Origin: an uncultured Oscillospiraceae bacterium
Lineage (GTDB): Bacteria > Bacillota_A > Clostridia > Oscillospirales > Oscillospiraceae
Length of the DNA: 17,797 nt
Assembly (NCBI GenBank): GCA_900762245.1
Contig: CAAFFR010000060.1
Coordinates: 1-17,797 of the forward strand
Direction of reading: 5' to 3'
The notes under the pieces were generated by a model. That model did no database searches. It saw only the letters and a list, made by a program, of their open reading frames with translations, and was not told the origin of the DNA. Position numbers and translations under genes: made by a program. This document shows positions 6,345 through 14,458 of this stretch, piece after piece. Each line of letters starts with the position of its first letter. Positions within the stretch are counted from its first letter, which is position 1.

Positions 6345-8561
6345 TTATGGATTATCTAAGACAAATACGCCTGTGAGCTTCTCCTCGCCGGAGTCGCAGA
6401 GGAACCACGCAACCTTGCCTGGAAGGATGCGGGAAACCATACGGCTATCCCACTGGGCAAGACTCTCCCGGGGAATCGCAATGGTTACCGATTCCACTTC
6501 ACCGGGCTGTAGGTATACCTTGGCAAAGCCGCACAACTGCCGCACCCGGGAGGTAACCGCTCCCTGAATCCGGTGAAGGTACAGCTGAGGCACCGCCCAA
6601 CCGGGACGGCTGCCAGTATTGGAAACCCGGAAGGTAACCGACTCTTCATTCCCGGTCAGCAGTTCATAGGAAAAGTCCGTATAGCTCAGGCCGCAGCCGA
6701 AGCGGTACCGGGGGCTGTCGGCATTGTAATATGCGCCGGGACGGTAGGAATCCTTGGCATTGTAATAGACTGGCAACTGTCCCACGTGGTCAGGTAGCGT
6801 TACACTTAAGCGTCCGGCAGGCTCAATTTCTCCAAAAATCAGCTTCGCAATGGCTTCACCGCCGCTTACACCGGGATAGAAGGCACACACGATAGCATCT
6901 GAACAGGCTTCGATTTCCGACATTTCATAGGGTCTGCCCCCAATGATCACCGTAATGACCCGCTTTCCGCCGTCATGGAGAGCCTTCAGCAGCGCAAGCT
7001 GACTGCCTGGCAGGCGCAAATGGCAGTCATCCACATTCTCACCGCAGTCCATGGTAGAGTTCAACTGCTGCTTCAGCGCACCGTTGGCATTGAACGCACC
7101 ACCGGCGAACCGGCTGGAGGTACCGCCCACCGCAGCAATGACCGTATCGCAGTCCGCCACCGCCCGGATGGCTTCCTCCAGTAGTTCCGGATTGTTTCCA
7201 AACATAGTGCAGCCGGGATGGTATACAGCCTGTGCCAATTGTGCTAACCCCTGCTTTACCGTAATCCCGCTGCCACGACGCAGGGGAGGGGTATAGTCCC
7301 CCAGCTGATTGTAGATTGCATCGGCATTGGGGCCTACCAGTCCGACTCTTTTCCCAGACAGAGGCAGAATTTTGTTCTTATTTTTGAGAAGCACCAGGCT
7401 ATGTTCCACCAGTTTTTTCACCTGGGGATATCGCTCGTGGGTATAGCGGCAGTAATCTGCCGTTTCCGGAATATAGGGATCATCGAACAGGCCGCGGCGG
7501 AATTTCACCGTGAGAATACGCTTTACAGCTTCATCGATTCTTTCTTCCTTTACCAGACCCCGAGCTACCGCTTCCTCCAGCTGCTGGAAGCCCGTATCCC
7601 ACAGACCCATATCCACGCCCGCATTCAACGCCAGTGCGCCGGAGGCAGTGCGGTCACCAGTGACCGCATCCAGCTGATCGATGGCCACACCGTCGGACAT
7701 AACAAAGCCCCCGAAGCCATATTCCCCCCGGAGAAGTTCCGTCAGCAGCCAGTGGTTGGCATGGCAGTAAACACCGTCGATTTCATTGTAGGCTGCCATA
7801 AAGGCCGCTGCCCCCGCATCCACGCAGGCCTTCACCGGGGGCAGGTGGATCTCCCGAAGCTCCCGTTCACCAATTCGGGCCGCGCTGGCGTTGACACCGC
7901 CGGTGGTTTCCCCCTGGGCGCACAAATGCTTGGCAACCACATCCACGCCCTGACCCTGGATGCCCCGAACTGCAGCCGCTGCCATCCGGGAGGAAAGGTA
8001 GGGATCTTCGCCGAAGCACTCCTCACTTCTGCCCCAGCGGGGATCCCGGAGTACATCCAACGCAGAAACCAGCGCCAAATCGATGCCCATGGACTTCAGC
8101 TGCTGTCCGCTGACCTTTGACGCTTCCTCCAGCAGCTCCGGCGCAAAGCTGCAGCCAGAGGCCAGATTCACTGGAAGCAGGTAGCCGTCCAGGGCCTGGT
8201 GGCCGTGGGGACACTCAGTGCTAAACAGCACCGGGATACCAAACCGAGAATGCTCGATCACATATTTCTGGATTTGGTTCCGCAGCCTTACAGAAAGATC
8301 GCCCACCAGACCGGTTTCAAAACTCTTGCCGGACCAGGGGTCTGCCCGGTGGAGGCCATAGAGGGTGCCAAGTCCGCTGTACCGGGCAACCTCCTCTTCA
8401 AATTCCCCGGAAAGGGTAATCTCCTCCCCATTCCGGGTATAAATACCAAAACCATAGAGCCGTTGGGTCAGCTGACCCACCTTCTCCCGAAGGGTCATCC
8501 GGGAGATCAGGTCATCCGCACGGGTCTCCGGGGGCAGACTGGGATTCTTATATTGTTCCAT
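6345..8561 (-). CDS. GH3 family glycoside hydrolase (beta-glucosidase-like)
   Basis: A 738-residue family 3 hydrolase with the usual three parts: an (alpha/beta)8 barrel (about 1-370), a GH3 C-terminal alpha/beta domain (about 380-600; KRVGLVGPNADAIYNQLGDY) and a fibronectin III-like domain at the end (WAVPQLYLHR, YLQPGEVESV). GRSEECFGEDPYL at about 177-189 and KH at 211-212 are conserved landmarks. The nucleophile is predicted to be D290 in VMSDGVAID; many family members have SDW here. There is no signal peptide, so it should be cytoplasmic. The start is taken as ATG 8561 because GGAGGA (8566-8571 on this strand) is 4 bases upstream; upstream in-frame ATGs at 8573 and 8594 lie in or next to a hairpin. 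Substrate (beta-glucoside, beta-xyloside or beta-GlcNAc) cannot be fixed from sequence. Confidence 0.9.
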   Translation of the reverse strand: MEQYKNPSLPPETRADDLISRMTLREKVGQLTQRLYGFGIYTRNGEEITLSGEFEEEVARYSGLGTLYGLHRADPWSGKSFETGLVGDLSVRLRNQIQKYVIEHSRFGIPVLFSTECPHGHQALDGYLLPVNLASGCSFAPELLEEASKVSGQQLKSMGIDLALVSALDVLRDPRWGRSEECFGEDPYLSSRMAAAAVRGIQGQGVDVVAKHLCAQGETTGGVNASAARIGERELREIHLPPVKACVDAGAAAFMAAYNEIDGVYCHANHWLLTELLRGEYGFGGFVMSDGVAIDQLDAVTGDRTASGALALNAGVDMGLWDTGFQQLEEAVARGLVKEERIDEAVKRILTVKFRRGLFDDPYIPETADYCRYTHERYPQVKKLVEHSLVLLKNKNKILPLSGKRVGLVGPNADAIYNQLGDYTPPLRRGSGITVKQGLAQLAQAVYHPGCTMFGNNPELLEEAIRAVADCDTVIAAVGGTSSRFAGGAFNANGALKQQLNSTMDCGENVDDCHLRLPGSQLALLKALHDGGKRVITVIIGGRPYEMSEIEACSDAIVCAFYPGVSGGEAIAKLIFGEIEPAGRLSVTLPDHVGQLPVYYNAKDSYRPGAYYNADSPRYRFGCGLSYTDFSYELLTGNEESVTFRVSNTGSRPGWAVPQLYLHRIQGAVTSRVRQLCGFAKVYLQPGEVESVTIAIPRESLAQWDSRMVSRILPGKVAWFLCDSGEEKLTGVFVLDNP

Positions 8562-8581
8562 AGATTCCTCCATGCATGGAT

Positions 8582-8606
8582 AAAGGGGCGGCAATACCGC
8601 CCCTTT
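8582..8606. terminator. Hairpin between GH38 and GH3, weak terminator or attenuator
   Basis: A 10-bp perfect stem (aaaggggcgg with ccgcccctttt-type arm) and a 5-base loop lie between the GH38 stop (8617) and the GH3 start (8561). On the minus strand, in the direction of transcription, only TTTAT follows, so termination should be partial; the longer T-run is on the plus strand. It could lower GH3 expression relative to GH38 or shield the GH38 mRNA end. Confidence 0.6.
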
Positions 8607-8616
8607 TTATTGGACT

Positions 8617-11600
8617 TTAGCGCAACAGAATGGTCTTGATCTCGTAGGGCTTGATGGTAAATACAACCTTCCCGCCCGCAATGGGCAGTTCCTCCTCGAT
8701 CTCCTCCAGCAGATTGGTGGCGTAAGCCTTGGTGAATTCCCCAGGAACGGTGAGCGTGGTCTTGGTACGGGAATTCTCGCACTCGTACAGACGCAGCACG
8801 GTACCGTCACCGTTTTCTGCCTGCTTGATGGTTTCCAGAACCACATTCCCCTTGTTTACGGATGCGAAACTATAGCACTTGCCTGCATCGCCACCGTGAA
8901 CCGCATAAGCGGGTTGGTTGATGTTGTAGGCTTCCTTCACCGTATCCGCCTGCTTCCAGGTGCCGCTGTGAGGATACAGGGAGTAGGTGAATTCATGCAT
9001 TTCCACGTCCGCATTGGGGTTGGGCTCCACGCCGCACTTGATCAGCGTCAGTCCAATGGTGCCATCCATAACGCTGTGACCGTACTTACAGTTGTTGAGT
9101 AGGCTGATGCCGTAATTGCCCTCAGAGAAGTCCATCCACTTCTGGGCACAGGACTCGAAACGGGCTTTCTCCCAGGAGGTGTTGGTATGGACCTTACGGG
9201 TGACATTGCCAAACTGCACCTCGAAGGTGGCCTCGTCGGAGTGGATATCCACAGGGAACTCGGCCTTCAGCAAGTGCTGATGCTCCTTCCAGTCTGCCAC
9301 AGTCTCGAAATCGATGCGGCGGGTATTGGCATAGAAGTGGATCTTCTGGGTGATGACAGACTGGCTACACTGCCACTGAAGCTCCAGCGTAGCCCGGACA
9401 GAGCCCTCCTCTGTCCACTGCATACGCAGCAGGTCGTTGACCTCCCAGGACTTTTCGGTATAGTACATATCGATATCCCAGTTGTCGAAGTAAATGGGCT
9501 TGTCCTCGTACAGTCGGAGCATATTACCCTTCTTACCGGCCTTCAACACCTCACGCTCATTCTCCTTGTCGAAGATGGAAGTGAAGTGGCCGTTTTCATC
9601 CAGGGCGATGGAATAGAAAGGGGTCTCCAGATGGTAGTCATCCTGGCGGGCAAAGGGGGAAACGCAAGCCGCCTCGCTGAGCGCGAAGGTTTTGTAGCCC
9701 TTGGCAGGCAGACCCTTCACATAGGCGACCGCGCCATCGGTGGTCTGCTGAATGGGATAGACATTGCCATCGGAATCCTTCAATGCAGAGGCATTCACCG
9801 CACCCAGCTTCACCACATCGCAGCGCTCAAAGCCTGTGGTATTGAACAGGGTGATGTCCTCGCCCTTGCCCGCGATGGCAGCCAGCCGTGCGCCGATCAT
9901 GCCGGATACATCCTTGGCAAGCTGTTCGTACTCAACCTTGGTCACATCGTAGACCTCAGCGATGGAGCTGCCCGGGAGAATATCATGGAACTGGTTCAAA
10001 AGGACAATATCACGCCACAGCCTGGTCAGTTCTTCTGCTGGGTAATCCTTCGCCAGAATGCCCAGTAGCTCCAGATCCATCAGCATCAACTCGGACTTCC
10101 GGTTGCCCCGCTTGTTCCGAGCCATGGAGGTGTAGGTACCACGGTGGTACTCGAAGTAGAATTCGCCCTCCCAGGTGTCCAGCCGGCGGTTGTCCTTGAC
10201 CCGGGCATTCAGCTCATCAAAGTAGGTACGGGCGGTTTCCTGCCGGACCTTTGGCAGTCCCTTGATGCCCTTCTCCATACGCTTGGAAACTTCCAGCATC
10301 TGACGGGTGGGGCCGCCGCCGCCATCACCGTAGCCGTAGGAAATGAGGATATCGTTGTTGATCTGCTTGTTCTGGTAACGCTCCCAGCCTCCCATCAGGG
10401 CATCGGGATGGAGGTTTCCGTTATAGGTAGTGAAGAAGCTCTCCTTGGGGTCCTGGCCGATGCCCAGAGTGGTGATCAGGTGGGTGAGCACCTCGCTGCC
10501 ATCGATACCCCGCCAGATAAAGGTATCGTTGGGTATCTTATTGATCTGGTTCCATGCCAGCTTGGTGGTCATAAAGTAGTCCACGCCGGACTTCTTCATG
10601 ATCTGGGGCAGAGCGCCGGAATAACCGAATACATCGGGCAGCCACAGGATCTTATTGTCCACGCCAAACTCTTCCTTGAAGAATCGCTTGCCGTACATAA
10701 ACTGGCGGGTCAGAGATTCACCGGAGGTCAGGTTGCAGTCGGCCTCCAGCCACATGCCGCCCTCGGCCTCCCAGCGACCCTCGGCCACCTTCTCCTTGAT
10801 CCGCTCCATCAGCTCAGGGTAGCGCTGCTTCAGGAAATAGTACAGCACGGGCTGGCTGGACATGAACTTATAGCTGGGGTACTCCTCCATCAACTTCAGA
10901 ACGGTGGCGAAGGAACGAACCACCTTCTCCCGGGTCTGAGCCACGGTCCACCACCATGCCACGTCGATATGGGTATGGCCGATACAGGTGGCGATGATAT
11001 CGTCATAGCCGCCCATCTTCTCGTACAGGTTCTCCCCGATGTAAGCGATGGCCTTCTCCACAGAGGCATCAAAGGCCTTAGAGTGGGGAACACGCATATC
11101 CAGCAGATTAACGGTCTCATTAAGGACAGTCTGCAGATCCAGGCGCACCTTGTCATCCTTGTCCATGCGGGAGAACGCCCACAGGGGAACCTGCAGGTCG
11201 TAGTACAGTTGGTTCACATTCTCATCCAGCTCATACAGCTCTGCCAGGAAGTTGAACTCCCGGTGCAGTGTGCCGGTATAGGCCTGGACATCCACGGTAA
11301 AGCTGGTGCCTGCCACAGCTTTCTCAAAAAGAAGAACCTCACGGTGGTTGATATCCGCACCCTGAACCACTTCACCATTGATGAAAATCAGGAATTGAGG
11401 GTTCTTGCCGTCATCCCACTCCTCAAGACCAGTATGAAGCTTCATCCACACAGACTTACCGTCCAGGGATTCCGGAATGGTCACCTGGGAGCGGAACCAG
11501 TAGTGGGCACCCTGAATCCCCTTAAAGTCCGTAACCTGGCCCTCAAAGGCACCGTCAAACTTATCGGTACCCACATAATTGGAATACCAGCGCATGGTAT

Positions 11601-11763
11601 GGCAGTCAAAATCCTCCCAGGGCCGCAGGGCGGCATCCGCCTCCCCGGGCCGGAAATACTGGCCCGGCTTATACTGCCACCGGGTCAGCTCCACCTGGTT
11701 TTTGAATCGGAACAGGCTCAACTGGTTACAGATAACCTGAATCCTCTGATCAATAAAGTACAT
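8617..11763 (-). CDS. GH38 alpha-mannosidase, cytoplasmic
   Basis: A 1048-residue class II alpha-mannosidase. After an N-terminal beta-rich region (about 1-255) comes the GH38 catalytic domain with its zinc-binding motif GHTHIDVAWWW (His263, His265, Asp267) and the nucleophile D377 in ILWLPDVFGYSGALPQ. The later LNQFHDILPGSS carries the second zinc His. The middle helical and C-terminal beta domains follow, and length matches the large bacterial type. It lacks a signal peptide and should remove terminal alpha-linked mannose from imported glycans in the cytoplasm. ATG 11763 is preferred: GAGG lies 8 bases upstream, while earlier in-frame ATGs fall in the leader stem-loop region or too close to that site. 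It follows a strong terminator, so it may have its own promoter, though no good one is visible in the 102 bases before it. Confidence 0.93.
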   Translation of the reverse strand: MYFIDQRIQVICNQLSLFRFKNQVELTRWQYKPGQYFRPGEADAALRPWEDFDCHTMRWYSNYVGTDKFDGAFEGQVTDFKGIQGAHYWFRSQVTIPESLDGKSVWMKLHTGLEEWDDGKNPQFLIFINGEVVQGADINHREVLLFEKAVAGTSFTVDVQAYTGTLHREFNFLAELYELDENVNQLYYDLQVPLWAFSRMDKDDKVRLDLQTVLNETVNLLDMRVPHSKAFDASVEKAIAYIGENLYEKMGGYDDIIATCIGHTHIDVAWWWTVAQTREKVVRSFATVLKLMEEYPSYKFMSSQPVLYYFLKQRYPELMERIKEKVAEGRWEAEGGMWLEADCNLTSGESLTRQFMYGKRFFKEEFGVDNKILWLPDVFGYSGALPQIMKKSGVDYFMTTKLAWNQINKIPNDTFIWRGIDGSEVLTHLITTLGIGQDPKESFFTTYNGNLHPDALMGGWERYQNKQINNDILISYGYGDGGGGPTRQMLEVSKRMEKGIKGLPKVRQETARTYFDELNARVKDNRRLDTWEGEFYFEYHRGTYTSMARNKRGNRKSELMLMDLELLGILAKDYPAEELTRLWRDIVLLNQFHDILPGSSIAEVYDVTKVEYEQLAKDVSGMIGARLAAIAGKGEDITLFNTTGFERCDVVKLGAVNASALKDSDGNVYPIQQTTDGAVAYVKGLPAKGYKTFALSEAACVSPFARQDDYHLETPFYSIALDENGHFTSIFDKENEREVLKAGKKGNMLRLYEDKPIYFDNWDIDMYYTEKSWEVNDLLRMQWTEEGSVRATLELQWQCSQSVITQKIHFYANTRRIDFETVADWKEHQHLLKAEFPVDIHSDEATFEVQFGNVTRKVHTNTSWEKARFESCAQKWMDFSEGNYGISLLNNCKYGHSVMDGTIGLTLIKCGVEPNPNADVEMHEFTYSLYPHSGTWKQADTVKEAYNINQPAYAVHGGDAGKCYSFASVNKGNVVLETIKQAENGDGTVLRLYECENSRTKTTLTVPGEFTKAYATNLLEEIEEELPIAGGKVVFTIKPYEIKTILLR

Positions 11764-11806
11764 AAGCATTACCTCACACATTTGCATCTTTCTGTTATGC
11801 ACACGA

Positions 11807-11848
11807 CAGATTCTCCGATGGTTTTGATACGGCACATCAGAAAATCTG
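11807..11848 (-). promoter_or_regulatory. Leader stem-loop upstream of GH38
   Basis: On the minus strand CAGATTTTCTGATG pairs with CATCGGAGAATCTG around a 14-base loop (TGCCGTATCAAAAC). All 14 positions pair in the transcribed RNA if two G-U wobbles are allowed; on the plus-strand RNA those two would be A-C mismatches. The loop holds GTATCAAA. It lies 44 bases before the GH38 start and just after the upstream terminator. It could be an RNA control or stabilising element, or a DNA operator. Confidence 0.5.
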
Positions 11849-11864
11849 GCTTGTGAATAATCCT

Positions 11865-11902
11865 TAAAAAAGTGGGGCTATTGCGGCTGCAATAGCCCCA
11901 CT
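11865..11902 (-). terminator. Intrinsic terminator of the ABC importer operon
   Basis: A perfect 14-bp stem (agtggggctattgc with gcaatagccccact) and a 4-base loop are followed, on the minus strand, by a run of six Ts (plus-strand A-run at 11866-11871). It starts 39 bases after the binding-protein stop and separates the importer genes from GH38. This is the clearest classical rho-independent terminator in the window. Confidence 0.92.
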
Positions 11903-11941
11903 GCGTATTACGCTAAGCAGGTATTGTTACGGAAGCAAAAG

Positions 11942-13423
11942 TTACTTTGCTGCCAGCCATTCGGCGTACTGTGCGTTAACCTCGGTCAGGATGGTGTCAA
12001 AGCCGGAGTCGCGCATTGCAGCCATCATGTCCTCAACGCTGCTCATATCGCCGGTGCCGGTCATAATCAGGGACTTGTATTCCTCGAAAATAGCCTTGAC
12101 AGCGGAAATTTCATCAGCGATTTCGGTGGTGTCAGGGATGAAGCCCATAGCAGGAGATGCAACAGCATTCTCGTTCTGAACCTTAACTTCGCCGAAGCCG
12201 TCGGAACCAACCTCGGGAGAAGCCACAAAGAAGGTACCCTGGGTGTAAGCAGCCATGGTCCAGTCGTTGTTCAGCTTCTTAACCTTCTGAACGCCATTCT
12301 CTTCCACATACTCGAAGTTGACGCCTTCCTCACCAAACCACAGCATATCGCGCAGCTTGGTATCGGTGTTGACCAGCTCCAGCAGCTTCAGAGCTTCCAG
12401 CTGATACTTGGAAGAAGCGGAGATGCAGGTGATGGAGCCCATGACGGTATCGTTGGAAACAACGGTGTCCTCGAACTGAGAAACAACGACCTCAGCGCCG
12501 CGGCCATCGCCCCAGCCCTTGGCTGCGGAGGGCCAGCCCTGTGCAACGCCCAGGGAGCACATGCCGGTAGCTTCCGCACGGACAGCAGCGTCGGAGTTGA
12601 TCAGGCCGTCAGCCATCCAGCTCTGCAGAATCTCCAGGTCAGCCAGAACGTCTGCCTGCTCGAAGACGGGAACGAACTCAGTGCCGCCCTTGTAGGCAAT
12701 GCCAATACCGATGTTGCCCAGAGTGCAGGCGTCGTACTTGTTGCCGGCGAGGCAGGACAGGCCGTCCTGGTTCAGCAGCAGGGGGGCCACGCCGGTGCCT
12801 TCCTTGACAGCCTTCAGGCCTTCGGTGACCTCAGCCAGAGTGTGAGCCTCAGCATACTCGGGGAAGTAAGCCTCAACGTCAGCCTTGGTCCAGACGAAGA
12901 AGTTGGTCATGGAAGAATCCTTGTAAGCGGGGATGCCGTACAGGCCGCCGTTAACCATGCAGGAGTCCAGATAGGCCTGAGGGATCAGGTCGGTCAGGCC
13001 GGGAGTCTCGGCCAGCAGGCCGGAGATGTCAGCGAAAGCACCCATCTGTACATCAGAGGTGTAGCTGGACATATCGGTGAACATCAGATCGTAGGGCTCG
13101 TTGGTCTGCACGATGACAGAACGGCGGTTGCCCCAGTCGCCCCAGGAGACGATCTGCATATCCAGATGGACGCCGATCTTCTCTTCCAGGTAAGCATCGA
13201 CCTTAGTCTTCCAGGAATCGTAGTTGGCAGGCTGGCCGCCGCCAACGGCGTACCACTTCAGTTCAGGGATTTCAGTGGGAGCCTCTTCCTTGACGGGAGC
13301 CTCAGTGGCGGGGGTTTCCGCCTTGGGAGCCTCGGTGGGGGCCGGTGCGTCGCTGGAGCCGCAGCCTGCAAACAGGGAAACGACCATCAGGACAGCCAGA
13401 AGCATTGCGAGAGTCTTCTTCAT
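11942..13423 (-). CDS. ABC transporter substrate-binding lipoprotein (LipO/YtcQ-like, DUF3502 type)
   Basis: A 493-residue extracellular sugar-binding lipoprotein. The signal peptide MKKTLAMLLAVLMVVSLFAG ends in a lipobox with Cys21 as the lipidation site. A Pro/Ala/Glu/Thr-rich linker (about 24-52) tethers the two-lobed binding domain. The C-terminal part, with GFIPDTTEIADEISAV near the end, resembles the DUF3502 domain of LplA/YtcQ-type binding proteins that work with LplB/LplC permeases. It should capture the oligosaccharide outside the cell. ATG 13423 has AGGAGG (13431-13436 on this strand) seven bases upstream; the frame extends 22 codons further upstream but those residues are not signal-peptide-like. 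The ligand is unknown; the locus suggests a mannose-containing oligosaccharide (inference). Confidence 0.9.
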   Translation of the reverse strand: MKKTLAMLLAVLMVVSLFAGCGSSDAPAPTEAPKAETPATEAPVKEEAPTEIPELKWYAVGGGQPANYDSWKTKVDAYLEEKIGVHLDMQIVSWGDWGNRRSVIVQTNEPYDLMFTDMSSYTSDVQMGAFADISGLLAETPGLTDLIPQAYLDSCMVNGGLYGIPAYKDSSMTNFFVWTKADVEAYFPEYAEAHTLAEVTEGLKAVKEGTGVAPLLLNQDGLSCLAGNKYDACTLGNIGIGIAYKGGTEFVPVFEQADVLADLEILQSWMADGLINSDAAVRAEATGMCSLGVAQGWPSAAKGWGDGRGAEVVVSQFEDTVVSNDTVMGSITCISASSKYQLEALKLLELVNTDTKLRDMLWFGEEGVNFEYVEENGVQKVKKLNNDWTMAAYTQGTFFVASPEVGSDGFGEVKVQNENAVASPAMGFIPDTTEIADEISAVKAIFEEYKSLIMTGTGDMSSVEDMMAAMRDSGFDTILTEVNAQYAEWLAAK

Positions 13424-13463
13424 TTGTTTTCCTCCTAAATAATATGTTTTGCTTTTTATTGCA

Positions 13464-13481
13464 GCGGTCGTATCAAACCGC
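13464..13481. promoter_or_regulatory. GTATCAAA inverted-repeat site before the binding-protein gene
   Basis: GCGGT and ACCGC arms flank GTATCAAA (plus strand 13470-13477), about 40 bases before the lipoprotein start. On the minus strand the repeat lies in the 17-base space between TTGTCG (13481-13486) and TGCAAT (13458-13463), a weak possible promoter that matches consensus at 4 of 6 positions in each box. A site inside a promoter spacer would suit an operator, but this is a guess. Confidence 0.3.
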
Positions 13482-13500
13482 GACAACACGTTTTTCTCCC

Positions 13501-14442
13501 TTAACCCTTAACAGCACCCACGGTCAGACCGGAGATGAAGTACTTCTGGAAGAAGGGGTAAATGCAGGCGATGGGTACCGCGACCACGAAGGCGATTGCC
13601 ATACGAACAGACTCCTGAGGCATATTACGCTTCAGCTCGGTGGAGGATGTCAGCGTTGCGGTAGGATTCTTGGTCAGATATTCCACATTGGACTGAATGT
13701 TGTTCAGCATTGCCTGCAGGGACTTCAGATTGTCATCTGTAATGTACAGCTGTGCCTGGAACCAGTCGTTCCAGTAACCGAAGGCCAGGAACAGGCCAAT
13801 GGTTGCAAGAACCGGCTTGGAAATGGGCAGCACAATCTTGGTAAAAATCGTCAGCTGGGATGCGCCGTCTATCTTTGCCGATTCTATAACGGAGTCCGGT
13901 ATGGTGGATCGGAAGAAGGTTCGGGAAATGGTGACGTTCCAGCTGGAGACCGCCAGCGGCAGGATCAGGATCCACATGGTGTTGTTCAGATGCAGCAGCT
14001 GGGTATTGACTACATAGCTGGCAGCCATACCGCCGCCGAAAACCATGGGAATGAAAATCAGGATGGTCAGGAAATCATTGAGCTTATGCTCTCTGCGGGA
14101 CAAAACATAGCCCATCACGCAGGTGAGTATTACGCCCAGTGTGGTGCCGATGGCAGTTGTGTACACAGAAACCCACAGAGCCTGAAGAATGGTCTGGCGC
14201 TGAGACCACAGATATGTATAGGCATCCGCAGAGATCGTCTCAGCATTCAGGAAGAGTTGGTAGCCCTCGGTACGGATTACGTCATTTTTCGTCAGGGAAA
14301 TGATGAAGATGAAGATAATGGGCAGGAAGCACATCAATGCCATTACCAGAAACAGCGTGTTGAACAGGAAGTTCGTCACGGGATGGATCCGGTTCAGGCG
14401 GCTCATATTATCGCCGGTATCGATTTTGGTTTTCTTAGCCAT
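13501..14442 (-). CDS. ABC sugar permease, LplC/YtcP-like
   Basis: A 313-residue inner-membrane permease of the carbohydrate (CUT1-type) ABC importers. About six hydrophobic segments are visible, starting at residues 27-50 (LFLVMALMCFLPIIFIFI). The EAA loop that contacts the ATPase lies at about 186-208 (ESAKIDGASQLTIFTKIVLP). The C-terminus (FFQKYFISGLTVGAVKG) is typical of the MalG/LplC branch. Start ATG 14442 has AGGAGGT on the minus strand at 14451-14457. It lies 16 bases after the first permease gene, so the two should be co-translated as the heterodimeric channel. Confidence 0.92.
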   Translation of the reverse strand: MAKKTKIDTGDNMSRLNRIHPVTNFLFNTLFLVMALMCFLPIIFIFIISLTKNDVIRTEGYQLFLNAETISADAYTYLWSQRQTILQALWVSVYTTAIGTTLGVILTCVMGYVLSRREHKLNDFLTILIFIPMVFGGGMAASYVVNTQLLHLNNTMWILILPLAVSSWNVTISRTFFRSTIPDSVIESAKIDGASQLTIFTKIVLPISKPVLATIGLFLAFGYWNDWFQAQLYITDDNLKSLQAMLNNIQSNVEYLTKNPTATLTSSTELKRNMPQESVRMAIAFVVAVPIACIYPFFQKYFISGLTVGAVKG

Positions 14443-14458
14443 AGAGATCCACCTCCTA

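Noticed and set aside
9187..10068. 293-residue plus-strand frame inside GH38
   Set aside because: Antisense shadow of a confident coding region, with no ribosome binding site or motif to support it.
10144..11856. 570-residue plus-strand open frame opposite GH38
   Set aside because: It lies wholly antisense to a gene with clear GH38 catalytic motifs, has no family resemblance, and its Leu/Val/His-rich composition is what GC-biased codons give on the opposite strand.
11924..13438. 504-residue plus-strand open frame opposite the binding lipoprotein
   Set aside because: It mirrors the lipoprotein gene; the minus strand carries a lipobox signal peptide and ribosome binding site while this frame has no recognisable domain.
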